From positions 561,120-625,119 of the forward strand of contig PDUO01000024.1 of NCBI GenBank assembly GCA_003008705.1: a stretch of 64,000 nucleotides of DNA, given 5' to 3'. The position numbers and the translations under genes are program-made. Source of the DNA: Pezicula radicicola (taxonomy: Eukaryota > Ascomycota > Leotiomycetes > Helotiales > Dermateaceae). The stretch's first letter is position 1. Each line of letters opens with the position of its first letter. The notes beneath the pieces were generated by a model. It saw only the letters and a program-made list of their open reading frames with translations, made no database searches and was not told where the DNA came from. This document shows positions 26,146-38,159 of the stretch, piece after piece.

Positions 26146-27613
26146 GATGACTCAATATATTGATGGGTCAGCAATGGTTTTTCTAGGATTTGTGAAGGAA
26201 GGAGACTTTTTGGAATGTAGATAGGAAGGAGGTTTAGTTCCAATGAATTCGGTTCTGCTCATCAACACCCACACAACCTTACAATATTATAAAAATGCTC
26301 TATCTACCTACTACTGTGTCCTCCTCTGTCCCTGCAAATTCAATGATATCTTGGAAAGACCCAATTCTAGACTCCAATTAAGGTTAGACGCGATACTTCA
26401 CAAAGCCAGCATAGGAAAATAAGGACGCCAATCCCAGGACGGATCGAAAAGAACAACTTCTAATCTCTAGACGTTCCCCTTAATGATTTTATTTTAGTTT
26501 ACTACTCTACTATAATATGTCATATTACACCACCCCATGTATTGTTTGTAAAGGATTTCTGTTTCCAGAGAAAATAACTAGATAAGTCAAGTTTGTAAAT
26601 GCTGTTGCCAGGAAATGCCTTGTTGTCATTCTAAAAGTTATTTTAATAGTAAAAAGAAAATATCCTCTTGCTAGGCCTTAGTAATGTTAGGTTCGTAATG
26701 TTGCATTTGTGAGACCTTTTTTTTGTTGGAGGTAATTCTTTTATCATGCATATTGTAGGCTTGAGTAGACTTCGATTGGTCTCTATATGTGCTGCTATCG
26801 TCTCTGTGGAAGAAAGAAGAAGAGCAAGAGCAAGAGCAAGAGCAAGAGCAAGAAGTGGTTGGCTAGTGCCCACGTGACCCAACACATATAGACCTAGATT
26901 GTTAGTGTAAAATTTACAAGAACCCAGCAAGAAGTGGTCTTTGGGGCTTTGGAGCTTTGTTAAACTTGATATTCGGCCTTACGACTCGACTTTATAATCA
27001 GAATTTTTTTTAGCACAGCACCTCGTTCTCTTAAATTGATAGAGGTTAAGATTAACATTGAGTTGAGCTCAGATAAGCAATTGCTTCTTTGTTTTTGTAT
27101 CATAACATTATTTTGGATAAGCTTTTGGAAGAGTATGTTAATACACGGTACTTCGTACTGGACATGATATAGTGGTACTGTATCATCAGAATTGCAGGCT
27201 AAATATACCAGTGAGCCCCTTGTTGACTTTTATTTGCTTGTTTACTATATATCTTATCGCAACACCGTACGCCTTGTGCGTAGAGACTTTCTGTTTCTAT
27301 ATATTGTTGCTATGAATATTTTGTTGTCCATTCTTTGCTAGTTTTAATAATGTAAGGTTTATAAAGCTCAAACGGTACTGCTGCCTATGGAAGGTAGGTA
27401 CAATCTTCCTCGTAAGTGGGCCTATTTGTGAAGACGTAGCTCGGGTATGGGAGTACTACCTTATGAAAATGGTCTTGGATCTAGTGTTGGTTAACTTCTG
27501 GTGAGTAGGACCGTAAGATGCCATAATAGGTCCCCAATGACTCTATCACTTCTCCTAAGCAGGCTAAGCTACTGGAGGATCTGAACATGAAAAATCTTCA
27601 TATGGTTTATTGA
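26146..27613. other. AT-rich intergenic region
   Basis: No supported gene. It contains 3' sequence of the methyltransferase gene, a GAGCAA microsatellite at 26821-26852, and copies of the words TACTTCGTACTGG (27145) and GGTACTGTATC (27174) that recur elsewhere in the window. Confidence 0.5.
26821..26852. repeat. GAGCAA hexamer microsatellite
   Basis: About five GAGCAA units in a row, in AT-rich intergenic DNA. Confidence 0.85.
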
Positions 27614-29746
27614 TCATACTGGGACTATTTCAAACTGATTAGCAGATATGGAACCCTCCGTGACAACAAGACCAATCCCTCCTCCGGAATATTGATCATC
27701 TTCTGCCTCCAAACATGGCCCCCCATCAATCATTCCCTTGATTGCTTTACCTTGGACAGTCACCGCAACTTCGTACGGCTTATCAAGCTTCCAATCAAAG
27801 GCAGAGCTTGCGAGCTCAATTCTTCGATCATCTAATGCCTTAACCAACACCACGCGACCACCCTTTGTAAACATTAGGGCATAATAGCGGTTGAGACCTT
27901 GCACCCTGGCAGCAACACCAGATGGTGCTCCGAGATGAACTGTCACCCTCTGGGCAACAACAGTATAATCAGTCCAGTCCCGCGTTCCATGGATTATAAT
28001 ACCCTCCCCAAGATCCTGAGCGACATAAAACGGCGCATATGGTAAATTTGCGTTGAAGTTACTAACGCCATTGACCCAGGCTCGACGCCAGAAAGCACAT
28101 GGTCTTTTGGTTGGTCGTTTTAGCGTTAGCCGCCGTGTTCCAGTCCAACCTAAACGGTCTAGCCATACCGAGCCATCAAGTCTCCCCTCTGGAACAGAGA
28201 TTGCGAGGCCGAGCTTCTGTATAGGTTGGCTGTCTATGTTATCTGGTACAACCCACTCGATTGTTTGCTCTTCGTTGGGATTTAGCGTGACCGAGGGACC
28301 GTCAACTGAGTTCAGTTTGTCCTCTTGGCTATACGCCTTGATCCTCAGCCGTATTTCCACTGAGGCTGTATTGTCTTGATCTGCTCGAATCACGGCTGTT
28401 ATTGGTTGCCCCGGATACACCAATGGCGACGCCATAAGTTCGTAAATTGGCATGTCAACGACTTCCGGTGGTGTAAAGGTTGGAGTAAGCACCTCAACGG
28501 GCTCATCAACATTCGTCAGTCCATTGAAACGAATTGCAAGGCCTGGACGGTTGTCTTTATCAAGTGCCTGTTCGATCTTGACCATATGTGGCATGAGTCC
28601 AGAATGGGTTGCCTCAAAGCCCTGGACACTTCCTGGAAGAGAGAAGTGGAATTGGGCTCCGTTCTTTGGAGCAGGCAAATATGCTTCCCCTGCGAGCTTA
28701 CGTCCTAGATTGGCAATATCATATGCTATACGGGCTGCATTGTTGATAGAGTACCCTCCATCTGCGCTGGATATAAGAGCGCGGTCTGCCAAGGGACCTC
28801 TCCAGTCAGGACCTCCTTCAAAAGCTGCAAGACCATGCATGATAGCAACCAAACAACCGAGATTTCCAGAATTACAATCAGTATCCCAACCACAAGTGTT
28901 GATGATATACATGGCCTTGTGAAAATCATGGCCCCCATAAAGAAGTGCCATAATAATGAGACCATGGTTAGGGATTACATGACAATTTCCACAGAACTTG
29001 TCATAGCCGTAGACCTCCTCGATTCTATTGCGAGTTTTCTCCCAGTCATCATCATTCTTTACCCACTCCCGGATGTCCTTGACTAAACGCGCAATGAGTG
29101 AGTCGGCAGGTACATATTTGAGACCTGTTTCTAGAAGATGATTGACGTCTTTGGAGACAAAAGCCTCTGCTTCCATGGCAGCCAGCAATTTAGCAGCGTA
29201 AACGGATTCGCCGTCATGACTTACGGAGCCGGCTGCTTCTGCGAATCGAACTGCCAAATCAGGATTACCTGGAGCAACCATCGCCCAGCCATCTATGAAT
29301 ATCTGAGCGCCGATTTGTTCAGCTACGGTCTGGCCGTTGGTCTTGATGGATCCACTAAGAGGGGCTGGGATACCACGCTTCAGATTGAGCCAAGCAGTGT
29401 GTTCGGTCGAAACTCCATTACCTCCCCACCAGAAGATAGAACGGTGCTCAATGACATTGTTGAGCCATGTTTTGCCAATGGCTTCAGCAGACAAGTCTGG
29501 CTTGATTCCATGCTCTTCTAATGCCCGGATGAAGACAAATGTACCTGAGACATCGTCATCGGTGACTACTAAGGGCATGCTCATTTTGTTGTGCACGTAG
29601 TAACGAATGGTGCCGAGTTTCTCCATAATGCGTTGGTGACTCCATCCTTCGAATGGGCGACCGAGGTAAACGCCAATCAGCTTTCCTAGAACGCCAGCGT
29701 ACACTCTCGCTAGGTAATCAGAGGGAAGAGTAGTGAGAGAACCCAT
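27614..29746 (-). CDS. ADP-ribosylglycohydrolase family protein with C-terminal LamG-like domain
   Basis: A single uninterrupted frame of 710 residues. Residues 10 to about 350 form an ADP-ribosylglycohydrolase (DraG/ARH) domain: VVTDDDVSGTF at 60-70 supplies the first metal-binding acidic cluster, SHDGESVYAA at about 176-185 is the central conserved segment, and GWDTDCNSGNLG at about 286-297 supplies the second metal site. Enzymes of this family remove ADP-ribose from proteins or from O-acetyl-ADP-ribose; related members act on other ribosyl compounds. A middle beta-rich region (about 400-530) is followed by a LamG/concanavalin-like sandwich at about 555-710 (FYVAQDLGEGIIIHGTRDWT through the C-terminus). 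No signal peptide or membrane helix is visible. The gene has no introns, unlike most neighbours, and the two-part layout is one I associate with bacterial proteins. The substrate is unknown. Confidence 0.9.
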   Translation of the reverse strand: MGSLTTLPSDYLARVYAGVLGKLIGVYLGRPFEGWSHQRIMEKLGTIRYYVHNKMSMPLVVTDDDVSGTFVFIRALEEHGIKPDLSAEAIGKTWLNNVIEHRSIFWWGGNGVSTEHTAWLNLKRGIPAPLSGSIKTNGQTVAEQIGAQIFIDGWAMVAPGNPDLAVRFAEAAGSVSHDGESVYAAKLLAAMEAEAFVSKDVNHLLETGLKYVPADSLIARLVKDIREWVKNDDDWEKTRNRIEEVYGYDKFCGNCHVIPNHGLIIMALLYGGHDFHKAMYIINTCGWDTDCNSGNLGCLVAIMHGLAAFEGGPDWRGPLADRALISSADGGYSINNAARIAYDIANLGRKLAGEAYLPAPKNGAQFHFSLPGSVQGFEATHSGLMPHMVKIEQALDKDNRPGLAIRFNGLTNVDEPVEVLTPTFTPPEVVDMPIYELMASPLVYPGQPITAVIRADQDNTASVEIRLRIKAYSQEDKLNSVDGPSVTLNPNEEQTIEWVVPDNIDSQPIQKLGLAISVPEGRLDGSVWLDRLGWTGTRRLTLKRPTKRPCAFWRRAWVNGVSNFNANLPYAPFYVAQDLGEGIIIHGTRDWTDYTVVAQRVTVHLGAPSGVAARVQGLNRYYALMFTKGGRVVLVKALDDRRIELASSAFDWKLDKPYEVAVTVQGKAIKGMIDGGPCLEAEDDQYSGGGIGLVVTEGSISANQFEIVPV

Positions 29747-31889
29747 GGTTAGACAATAATGTTCTTATTTATTATCAGCTCGTGTATCTGAAAGATACTA
29801 TCCTCTGTAGAGCAATTAATGGAATGAGCTGGGGGTTATCGTATAAGTTGTCGGAGATCGGAACTAGTGGGAGGACATGCAGATTGGAGGTGGCAAATTC
29901 CATTGGACAAGGGTACGAGTCCAAATGCCAAAGCCAACTCGTAGATTACCCAACTTCTGTAGAGCACAACACAACTCTTTGCTAAAAGAGACAAATTGGG
30001 ACGGCCGGCACTTTCAGCGTAGGTTAATCCGAGAGAACCTTTTATTTTTTCTCTTTTTCCCTCAGAAAACATCGCGATATATAATTTCTAGGAGAATTCT
30101 AGTAATAGCATAAAGAAAGCTGAATTTATTTAGATAACGCTAGTCCTTTCTTAGCCGGTGACAGCAATTATAGCCGAGGAGACAGCCCCTCGATCACAGT
30201 TGCTCACTATTGCTCACCTACTTCCTACCTCCGCCTCGCCCTTAGTCAATTGTCATACCTCTATCTAGGTCCATCGTCCTTGAAGACACACTAAGTATAT
30301 TTCAGACCTGTCTAACTTATTAAATACACTTAAAGAAGCACACTTTGCTGCACAGCAAGCCTAGCGAAAAGGTAGGAAGAGAAAAATAACCTATCCAATG
30401 AGATATGGTTAAGATCTGTAACCCTAACCCTAAAATAACCCTAACCTAAAATAGATGCCGCAGATGCAATCCTAAACCGTTTTCATCCTGTAAAGGCGGA
30501 GATATTGAGTAGCCCGTCTATCGGACGTCGCAAGAACACCCTCTCTTATACACCCAGTATCGACCCGGTTCTCGAGAGCACCGAGAAGTCATCCATCGTC
30601 AAGAAGACTCCTGAGAAGTCATCCAGCCATTAGCTCCCAAACAACTCTATTTTATTAGACATACACCATCTAGGCAACTATAGCCTCTCTACATAAAAAC
30701 AAAATCTTCACTTATGTCTAGTGTTCATTGCTAAGAAATATCTTGCTGTTAATTTGAAGTTGTCTTTTTAATTAGAGATATAGTAAGGTACTATGATTCC
30801 TGCCTATCTCCTTAAAAGGATTATTAGCAAATCCGAGGAGTGCATTATTGAAAGAAGATGTTGTCAAAGCGATCGAAGGACAGTTGCAGCACCTCATCCG
30901 ATTCTGTGGGCATGTCCAATACGTTCAAGAAGTTTTCCCCTTGGCTTGTTAAGATCGTGGAGTTCAAATAAAAAGGTGCGCGCCTGGAAGCAGGTTACTT
31001 TGCTATAGTATTGCCCTGCTACAGTAAGTTCCTCTGGACCTCCTAGCTCTAATATTCTCAATGGATTCCAGCAATACTGCGAAGTCAATTAGAGTAGTTA
31101 CAATTATCTTATACTCTTGGTAAATTAAAGTAATAGTGCCTGAAACCCCTTTTTGGCATTTGCTGTAGATCTGAATAATGTAAATTTACTAGCGTACCTG
31201 ATATCTACAATACTTCTTTCTAGCTAACAGACCCGCTTAGTTCTGGTTTTGATACTCTGGCTTTGTGACACTCTTTGTAATGCTACCATAGAGACAGCAA
31301 ATAGAAACGCTGCAGTCGCAACAATAGATCTTAGCAATGTATATAAAGCAAGATGGGGAATGCCTTCATGCAGCAGTCTACAACAAAACACACCAACTGA
31401 GATTAATATTCCTTCATTGCCTTACGTATAGCATTAAATTTCTGTTACTAGAATTATAGTGTTCTGTTGGCAAGAAGAATCTTGTTATTTCGCAGCAAAG
31501 GTTTTCTGTAGAATAAGAAATATCAAGTTTCTTCTGTGGTGGAATCATTTTTGGGAGGCTTCTTGGTTTCCGGGGGCCTTAATGTTGTGAGTAATCGTTT
31601 TGGAGTTTTGATATTTACAGAGTCCTCTCACCCGGTAGTTTTACAACCAGACATTCTCAATTTTAGGCCTAAACTACTTCTGTTGCAAAACTGCCCTCCA
31701 TGATAGAAATGTCAAGCGAGAAGGTAGAAACGCACTGAATCAACATTCGATATGTACGTACATTGCGCTATTTAAGTCAATGCCTAAAATCTGCAACTAA
31801 TCACTCAGAATAGCAATGTACTGCCAAATATATACAGTGAAGAAAATGATTCTGAAGCCTCAGCCCCAAGCCACCAGTAATAAACCACT
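29747..31889. other. AT-rich gene-poor region with telomere-like repeat
   Basis: No supported complete gene. It holds an interstitial telomere-like tract at 30420-30448 and, directly after it, a 60-codon open fragment without an ATG (about 30450-30633) that contains two related EKSS segments. The rest is AT-rich and stop-dense, consistent with old degraded repeats. Confidence 0.5.
30420..30448. repeat. interstitial telomere-like repeat
   Basis: Two adjacent CCCTAA units, a short AAATAA break, then CCCTAA and CCTAA. This is the complement of the TTAGGG repeat used at telomeres of most filamentous ascomycetes. It is too short and degenerate to be an active telomere. Confidence 0.7.
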
Positions 31890-34403
31890 CTATCCCCTCG
31901 CACCCCAATACCCATCTCCCCCAAAATCAGCAACGCCAACAGCCCTCGCTTTCTGCGTCAACTCCTCCCTAATACTTCTCTTCCTCAACCCAGCCACAGA
32001 ACTCCCATTCTGATAAGTTCCCAAACTCGGCGGCAAATCCTCAATCGCCGTCCCCCACGAACTCTCATTCCTACCCAACGTCAAAACCAACTCCTTCCCC
32101 TCAGTAAAAAAACTATGATCAATCCAATTCTTGGTATACACCTCCCCATTAAGCCTAGCACTCTGAATATAAACCGCCTCATAACTAGGATCAAAATTAA
32201 CATTTCGAATGGTAGCTGTTTTATTGGTGAGAGGAGAAGTAATATCTACACTTTCGAAATAAGGAGGAATGATAAGATAGACATCTTGACCTGGATTTGG
32301 GAAGAGTCCAATCATTGAAAAAGCGACGAAGGAGCCCATTGCTCCTGAGTCGTCATTTCCGGGTAATCCATCATTTGTGGGTTGGAAGAATGTGGGGATG
32401 TAGAAGTGAGAACGTTTTGCTGAGAGGGCTGGTCGGCCTGCGTAATGATATTGATAGACTGTTAGGAAAGCAGGTTCGTTTCCGATGTATGTTATATCTT
32501 GATCGTGTAGATAATTTAGACGTTTTACGAATGCTTGGGGTCCTCCGAAGGTACTTATTAGAGTTGCTTGGTCGTGTGGAACGAAGAATGCGTATTCCCA
32601 GATTGAGGATTCGAAGGTTTCGGCTCCGGTGTTCTGGAGGGAACAGACGCTGTTGGGGTTGGTATCAATGTTACTACATTTTAATGGATCTTGGAATCCC
32701 CATGTTTGATTTAGATATTTTGGTTGGAAGAATCCGGTGAAACCTGTGTCTGTTCCGTTTGCAGTGAAGGAGGTTTGATCGGCTTTAAACAGATTCTGCC
32801 AATTCCCACTCCTTCCTTCGTATTTTTCGACATCTGCGTCCTTTCCACCTAATCCGGCTCCGATTTTGGAAATTACGAAGTCGTTGTAACTGTATTCAAG
32901 GGTGCGGGAGATACTTCTTGTCATAGTTCCGAAGCCTTTGTAATCGAAGTCTTGGACGGGGATATATCCTAATGATTTCCAGGAATCAAGACCTCCTCTT
33001 CCTTCATTAGACCAATCGTATGGTTCTACTTCTGCATCTTTAACGACTGCTTCGTATGCTGTGTCCCAATCAATTCCGTCTGTGATACCTTTGAGATATG
33101 CGTCTCCGAGTACGTTATCTGCGTTTGATCCTCCTTGTGTATATCCTTTGCACAAACTCATTCTACAATCTGGAAGCCATCCTTCATGTACATATGTATC
33201 AACCAAAGAACGAATCATCCTGGCTACCGTACTCGGATCAAGGATAGTTAGGAAAGGCATTTGTGATCGGAAGAGATCCCAGATACAGTAGAAGGAATCA
33301 AAATATGGTTCATCGCTTGTCCAGAGTGGATTTTCTCCGGTGTAATCTTGTGGATTTACCATCGTTCGGTAGATTCCACTGTAGAAATTGGTGAGTGTTG
33401 ATGAATTAACTCCATTGGTGGAGACTTTAATGGGACTCAGTTTGTCTCTCCATGCTGTTACGGCTGTCGTTTGTGTAGCGTTGAAATCGAAAGTTGGGAT
33501 TTCCGTTTCTGCGCTTGAACATGCTTGAGTGCTACTGATAAAACTGACTCCCACTCTGGCTAAAATCGGTGTATCACCTGGTGATTGAAAACGAACGAAT
33601 CCTCCTCCAGGTAGTGGATATCCATTTATGGAACGAGAGATTGTTAAGTTCTTGACATCGGTACTGGCACGACTATTGGCAAAAATCCCATTATCACGTA
33701 TAGTTCCCCCAGAGAAATCAGCACAGAAATACAAAACATAAGTTCCGCTTCCAAAACTAGGTTGAAACCTGGCATTTCCTGTCATTCGTCCTGTATCGGC
33801 ATCCACGGAAATTGTACCGTTATCTTGTCGGGAATTAGATAGATCAGTTAAATCCAAAAGAATCAAAGGACTGGAGACATTTCCATTCGTATCCGTAGCA
33901 GGGAATTGAAATCGAAAGAGTGATGTATGTTGAGCAGTCGTCATATCAACAGCAACACCACTAACCAACTCCAAACCAAAATATCCGGGAGAAGCCTTCA
34001 AACTCTCGTTTAAAAATTGTGTTTTTCTAGCCACTTTTGGATATGTACATCCATCGACTTCATCACCAATACAAGAGGTATAGGGAAATAATGCAAAGTT
34101 TCCGAGTGATGGAGACCCGCCGGTTCCGGAATCATGCATGCTGGAGAATCCTGTGATGTTGGATCCGTCGGTTGTGAATCCACCTTGATTACTGCCTGAA
34201 TCGGTGTCGGCGACTGCTTTGGCCATTCCGTACGGGAGGGTCGCGCCTGGGAAGATGTTGCCGCCATTGCTGGAGCCGATCAATTGGTTTACGTAGGTGA
34301 GAACATCGTAAGTTGAATTGGTTGCATTTTGAGCTGAGATTCCTGAAATAAAGAAGGTGTGAAATAGCACGAGTGGCGATATTAAACGGCTTGAGATAGC
34401 CAT
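31890..34403 (-). CDS. secreted GH92 alpha-mannosidase
   Basis: A secreted glycoside hydrolase family 92 enzyme; characterised members are calcium-dependent exo-acting alpha-mannosidases. From the chosen ATG (34401-34403) the intronless frame gives 837 residues. It begins MAISSRLISPLVLFHTFFIS, a clear signal peptide; the frame is open for 42 codons further upstream, but that part reads as translated leader. Family signatures are GGNIFPGATLPYGMAK near the N-terminus, the FCIWDLFRSQMPFLTI-like block in the helical domain, and LPGNDDSGAMGSFVAFSMIG, the GNDDxGxM motif. Many N-x-S/T sites fit secretion. A TATA-like GTATAAGG lies about 110 nt upstream on the minus strand. It may act on mannans or N-glycans of plant or fungal origin. 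It is the first of three genes for secreted glycosidases in this part of the window. Confidence 0.93.
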   Translation of the reverse strand: MAISSRLISPLVLFHTFFISGISAQNATNSTYDVLTYVNQLIGSSNGGNIFPGATLPYGMAKAVADTDSGSNQGGFTTDGSNITGFSSMHDSGTGGSPSLGNFALFPYTSCIGDEVDGCTYPKVARKTQFLNESLKASPGYFGLELVSGVAVDMTTAQHTSLFRFQFPATDTNGNVSSPLILLDLTDLSNSRQDNGTISVDADTGRMTGNARFQPSFGSGTYVLYFCADFSGGTIRDNGIFANSRASTDVKNLTISRSINGYPLPGGGFVRFQSPGDTPILARVGVSFISSTQACSSAETEIPTFDFNATQTTAVTAWRDKLSPIKVSTNGVNSSTLTNFYSGIYRTMVNPQDYTGENPLWTSDEPYFDSFYCIWDLFRSQMPFLTILDPSTVARMIRSLVDTYVHEGWLPDCRMSLCKGYTQGGSNADNVLGDAYLKGITDGIDWDTAYEAVVKDAEVEPYDWSNEGRGGLDSWKSLGYIPVQDFDYKGFGTMTRSISRTLEYSYNDFVISKIGAGLGGKDADVEKYEGRSGNWQNLFKADQTSFTANGTDTGFTGFFQPKYLNQTWGFQDPLKCSNIDTNPNSVCSLQNTGAETFESSIWEYAFFVPHDQATLISTFGGPQAFVKRLNYLHDQDITYIGNEPAFLTVYQYHYAGRPALSAKRSHFYIPTFFQPTNDGLPGNDDSGAMGSFVAFSMIGLFPNPGQDVYLIIPPYFESVDITSPLTNKTATIRNVNFDPSYEAVYIQSARLNGEVYTKNWIDHSFFTEGKELVLTLGRNESSWGTAIEDLPPSLGTYQNGSSVAGLRKRSIREELTQKARAVGVADFGGDGYWGARG

Positions 34404-37400
34404 AACGAATGACAAGAGTCTTAATCTTCGTGGAAACGACAGACGAGAGAGAAAGAAAGAAAAGATGAACGAGGAAGAAAAGAAAGTGAACCGGAACTCC
34501 CGGGTCACAAATGGCCTTATACAGGACAAGTGGTGAGAGAAGAGGAAGAAGAGGGGAAGAGATGGTTAAATGACACTGAGGGGTTCGTACACTATACTTT
34601 TCCTTCACCTGCTGTATCTGTTCGTGAAATCTACGAAAAAAGCTTATCTAGGTGCTTGTCCTGCAAGTTACATGGGAGTAACCAAGGGTTATACCGAGGG
34701 GTAATGGACGAAAGTAACGTTTGCTAATGTACGTGCTGTTGTCGATCCAATAGGATTTCTGCCACTGAGATTAGAGTATGTCGAGTCTATCATCTGCCGA
34801 CATTCATTCTCGTTCTTCCCGGGCGAGAATCAGGGGTAAGTCACGTGGTAGATTGCCACGAGCCAGTCGTTCTTCGGCAAGTACAGATACTTGTACATCG
34901 AGTAAATAACCGTAGATTGCACTCAGGAAATAGTATTTCTATTTTTAAATTATGTTTATTAAAGCTGGCAAGGTTCAAGGTTTTCTTCACGAGTGTTCTG
35001 ATCACATGATTGGACCTCGGTTACGTCCGGAATCCCTATTGCTAAGAGCAGTCCAATGTATTAAAAATTATAGTAAGTGTAGTGTGTAGAGTACTTGGGT
35101 TTTAACACGAAGACTCAGGATTTGTGCCGCAGGTATATTAATCTGACCTTCGCCACTATATCCAGACATATACATGCGAGTAGAGAAACTTCATCCTGTC
35201 ATGGTATTACAACATAGTGAAACTAAAAACTAAAAAGACTTTAAGCTACGCAAGGATTCCAATACGGGAGGCTAGCAAGACTCCGTAATGTGTTCGGAAA
35301 CAAAGGCCATTGAAGTTAACCTATCGGATCTTCTCTTGAGTTCTTTGCAGCACTTCTCCTACGTCTGCGAACTTTTCTTCTCTCTTACTCTCAAAACTTC
35401 AATGCTACATAATTTATACTTGAGAGCGACTATTTCCGTTGGGAGTTTAACCATCAATTGCTTTCAAGGTACCGAGGAGAATGTGGAGTTAAATGATTTT
35501 TAATAGTCGAAGTGCTAGGTGCGCTAGCAAGCAACGTTGTAACGGAGAAGTCGCATAAGATAACCTAGTTGAACTACTTGTGGTACAGAGTCCTTCCTGA
35601 AATTTTAGCCTGAGTTGAAGTGACACTGGCACACAGTGAGAAGTTAGTAGAAGCAACAACACAATCTATCTCTCTCGACGATACCATATGTAGGTGATGA
35701 TATCTCCAGCTTACGAAGGGTGTGTTTCTCTTCTTTCCTTATTTGTACAATGCGAACTCTTCAAAAATAAAACATAGAGATGATTGAAAACAAAACAATA
35801 GGCTTCGAAGTGGTATAAAAGCCAGGCCATGTAGCTATAATTCTCGAGCGCAAATTTTAACCAAGCTTGAAAGGAGAGAATAACTGAGGCCATTTATCAA
35901 AAACGAGATTCATCCATGTAGTGATTACGGCCTCCATGAGAAATTCGTAATTGCCGTTGCATATCCCTCGATGTTGACAAGTACACCGCTGGACAGAATT
36001 AATCTTCGGATTCCGTCCGTTTCTTTCCTGGCTGCCCTGTTCGCACTGCACCCGAAGCCTCGGATTCCCATCTAGAAGAATATCGTTGATATTTGTTTAA
36101 AATGATGTTTTACTGAGATAAATTTTATTTTGTTATTGACAGCTCTCTTATGAGTGACAGCAGAATCGTTGATTTCTATTCAGATCTTAACGCTATAAAT
36201 CGGCTACGTCCCTGCCTCCAAATTCCTTGACCTTAAACTAGATCCTGATGAACTTAGTGACCAACAGGCTACCTTACGGGCAGCACTTCTCTGTGTAGTT
36301 GTAGCTGGTGCTTGTGCTGGTGCTAATGCTGATGCTAATGTCGCTTCGGTTTAGCTTGGCGGTATGTAAAACAAGGTAATACATACTCCTAGACTTGGGA
36401 AGGAACACTGACTATCTAACAAGATTGATATATGCGGTCTAACTTGACACAAGGTCAGCTATCATATTTCGTCTCAAGAATGCGTAGTCTGTGAGGTATG
36501 TGAAAGATATCAAGGAGATAAACTTTATGAGCAAATCATAGCTGGGTTTAGACTATTGCTGTACACAAAGTGTCCCTATTACTATTTGATTGCATCAAGA
36601 ACTGCCAAGAGTAACTTCCGCCGAATTGTCGTCTAGGCCTCCCTATGTATCCCAAATTAAGTGGCACCTCCACAACTAGCTCAATTCGCCTCGCTTAATA
36701 AAGGGGTTTCAACCGAGTCAACATTTTATATAGCAAGAAAGAAAGAGCATTAGATATTATACACATGTTGCAAGGCTGAGCATTCTAAGAACCCGCGAAA
36801 TCTCTAATGCGAGTGTGGCCATGAGCTTTGGTTAAACTAGTTGGCTGATACATATTTACCCTCGAGCAAAGGAGCGTTTTATCATCTATGCAATAAGCGA
36901 AAATTTCGGCAATAGTATAGTATAAGTACATTAAAGTGTGCCCACTTTAGAATTATACTAATGAATAGAGGTCAAGATAGAGCTTAATGGGAGGCCTCTT
37001 GCTGCAGTGGGAAGGTCACAAACTCGCCTGTCACGTATGCCCTAGGAGCTCCTGAGATGTCGCGCCGTCTCCTGCAAGTATACAAGTGCTTGTTCCCAGA
37101 ATGCCAGAGCGACTTACCAATCGGATTCTTCGAAGTCCTAGGCTTCAAAGAGCAACAGGTGTTATGGGACACAGGGCTCAGGTTCATTACGTGGGCGCTA
37201 GTACTAGTCCCACACTAGTACGCGCATATTTAGCTAGAGCTTCAAGCTCCCTTCAATCTATAGACTTTTTACACACTCCATTTCGGACCTCTGCCGTAAT
37301 ACATAGTAGCAACACCTGCTATAGGTGCGTGAAGAGTATTATCGCCTTTCCGTTTAGATCGATCTCTAGATTCGATTACCTTAAGCTATATATCAGCTTT

Positions 37401-37952
37401 GTAAACTATCTTCGTTGTACTAAATCTATTATTATTTGCGATCTACGAACTACTATAGCGCTTTAACAGAGTGTAATCCGGGAGCTAGCCCGCATTCTAG
37501 TCCTAGTCTACAGACTATATAAATAAACAAAGTCTAAAGCCTTAGATGAATAGATATAAGAACAAGAAAGGAAAGTTTTACATAAACGAGAACTTTAAAC
37601 AAGAACAAAGAGAAGCAACGGAGGCGACATAGTCAGGAAGTAACGATCGTATATTAGGACTATCCTCTAATCTTACTATACTTCGTTCTTTAGACCCTGC
37701 GCTGTCTAGTCCCTCTACTCTATATCTTAAACGATAGAGATCGGCTACTCTGGCTGCAATATCGCGGACAAGACTATTTGCTCTAATTATTTTAAAAGAG
37801 AAAAGATTGTTTGTATTAGAACCTTAAATAGTAGCCCCTCTAGAGGAATTTCCGGAATTACCTACCCCTATAACGAGGAACTTTTCGACTACCGTAAACT
37901 TATCTTATAGGGATAAGAGATTCGGCCCTGTTAGTCCAGCAACATATTAGCA
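34404..37952. other. AT-rich gene-poor region
   Basis: No supported gene. It begins with the GH92 promoter and continues as AT-rich, stop-dense DNA, with a GGTGCT/GATGCT-type run at about 36309-36341. A more GC-balanced patch at 36980-37200 has overlapping open frames on both strands that match nothing I know and may be a transposon remnant. Confidence 0.45.
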
Positions 37953-38159
37953 ATGACGTCACGGAATTTAGCAGCGACATCTCTCAAAGACGAGGACGAA
38001 AGTGACCTTGAGAAACCACTAAGCAAGTTTGCCACACCAAGTAAGAAGAGATTATACAAGGACCCCGATCCAGAGCAACAGCATGAAGCCACTGGTTCTT
38101 GGTTTAATGTAGATGTCGTTTACTTCTACGTCAACTTGATCGAAGAACTCGTTAAGTAA
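37953..38159 (+). CDS. small hypothetical protein, 68 residues
   Basis: A short open frame beginning MTSRNLAATSLKDEDESDLE and ending with LIEELVK. It is charged, with a KKRLYKDPDPEQQ segment and an aromatic VDVVYFYVNL stretch; no domain is recognised. It lies about 100 nt before a better supported three-exon small gene in the same orientation, so it could be a separate small gene, a 5' exon of a larger model, or chance. A splice donor (GTAAGG) overlaps its stop codon, but the exon continuation I could find adds only a few residues before another stop. Confidence 0.25.
   Translation: MTSRNLAATSLKDEDESDLEKPLSKFATPSKKRLYKDPDPEQQHEATGSWFNVDVVYFYVNLIEELVK

Noticed and set aside
32297..32740. 147-codon plus-strand frame inside the GH92 gene
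   Set aside because: Antisense shadow of a well-supported gene; composition is Arg/Leu-rich as expected from the opposite strand.
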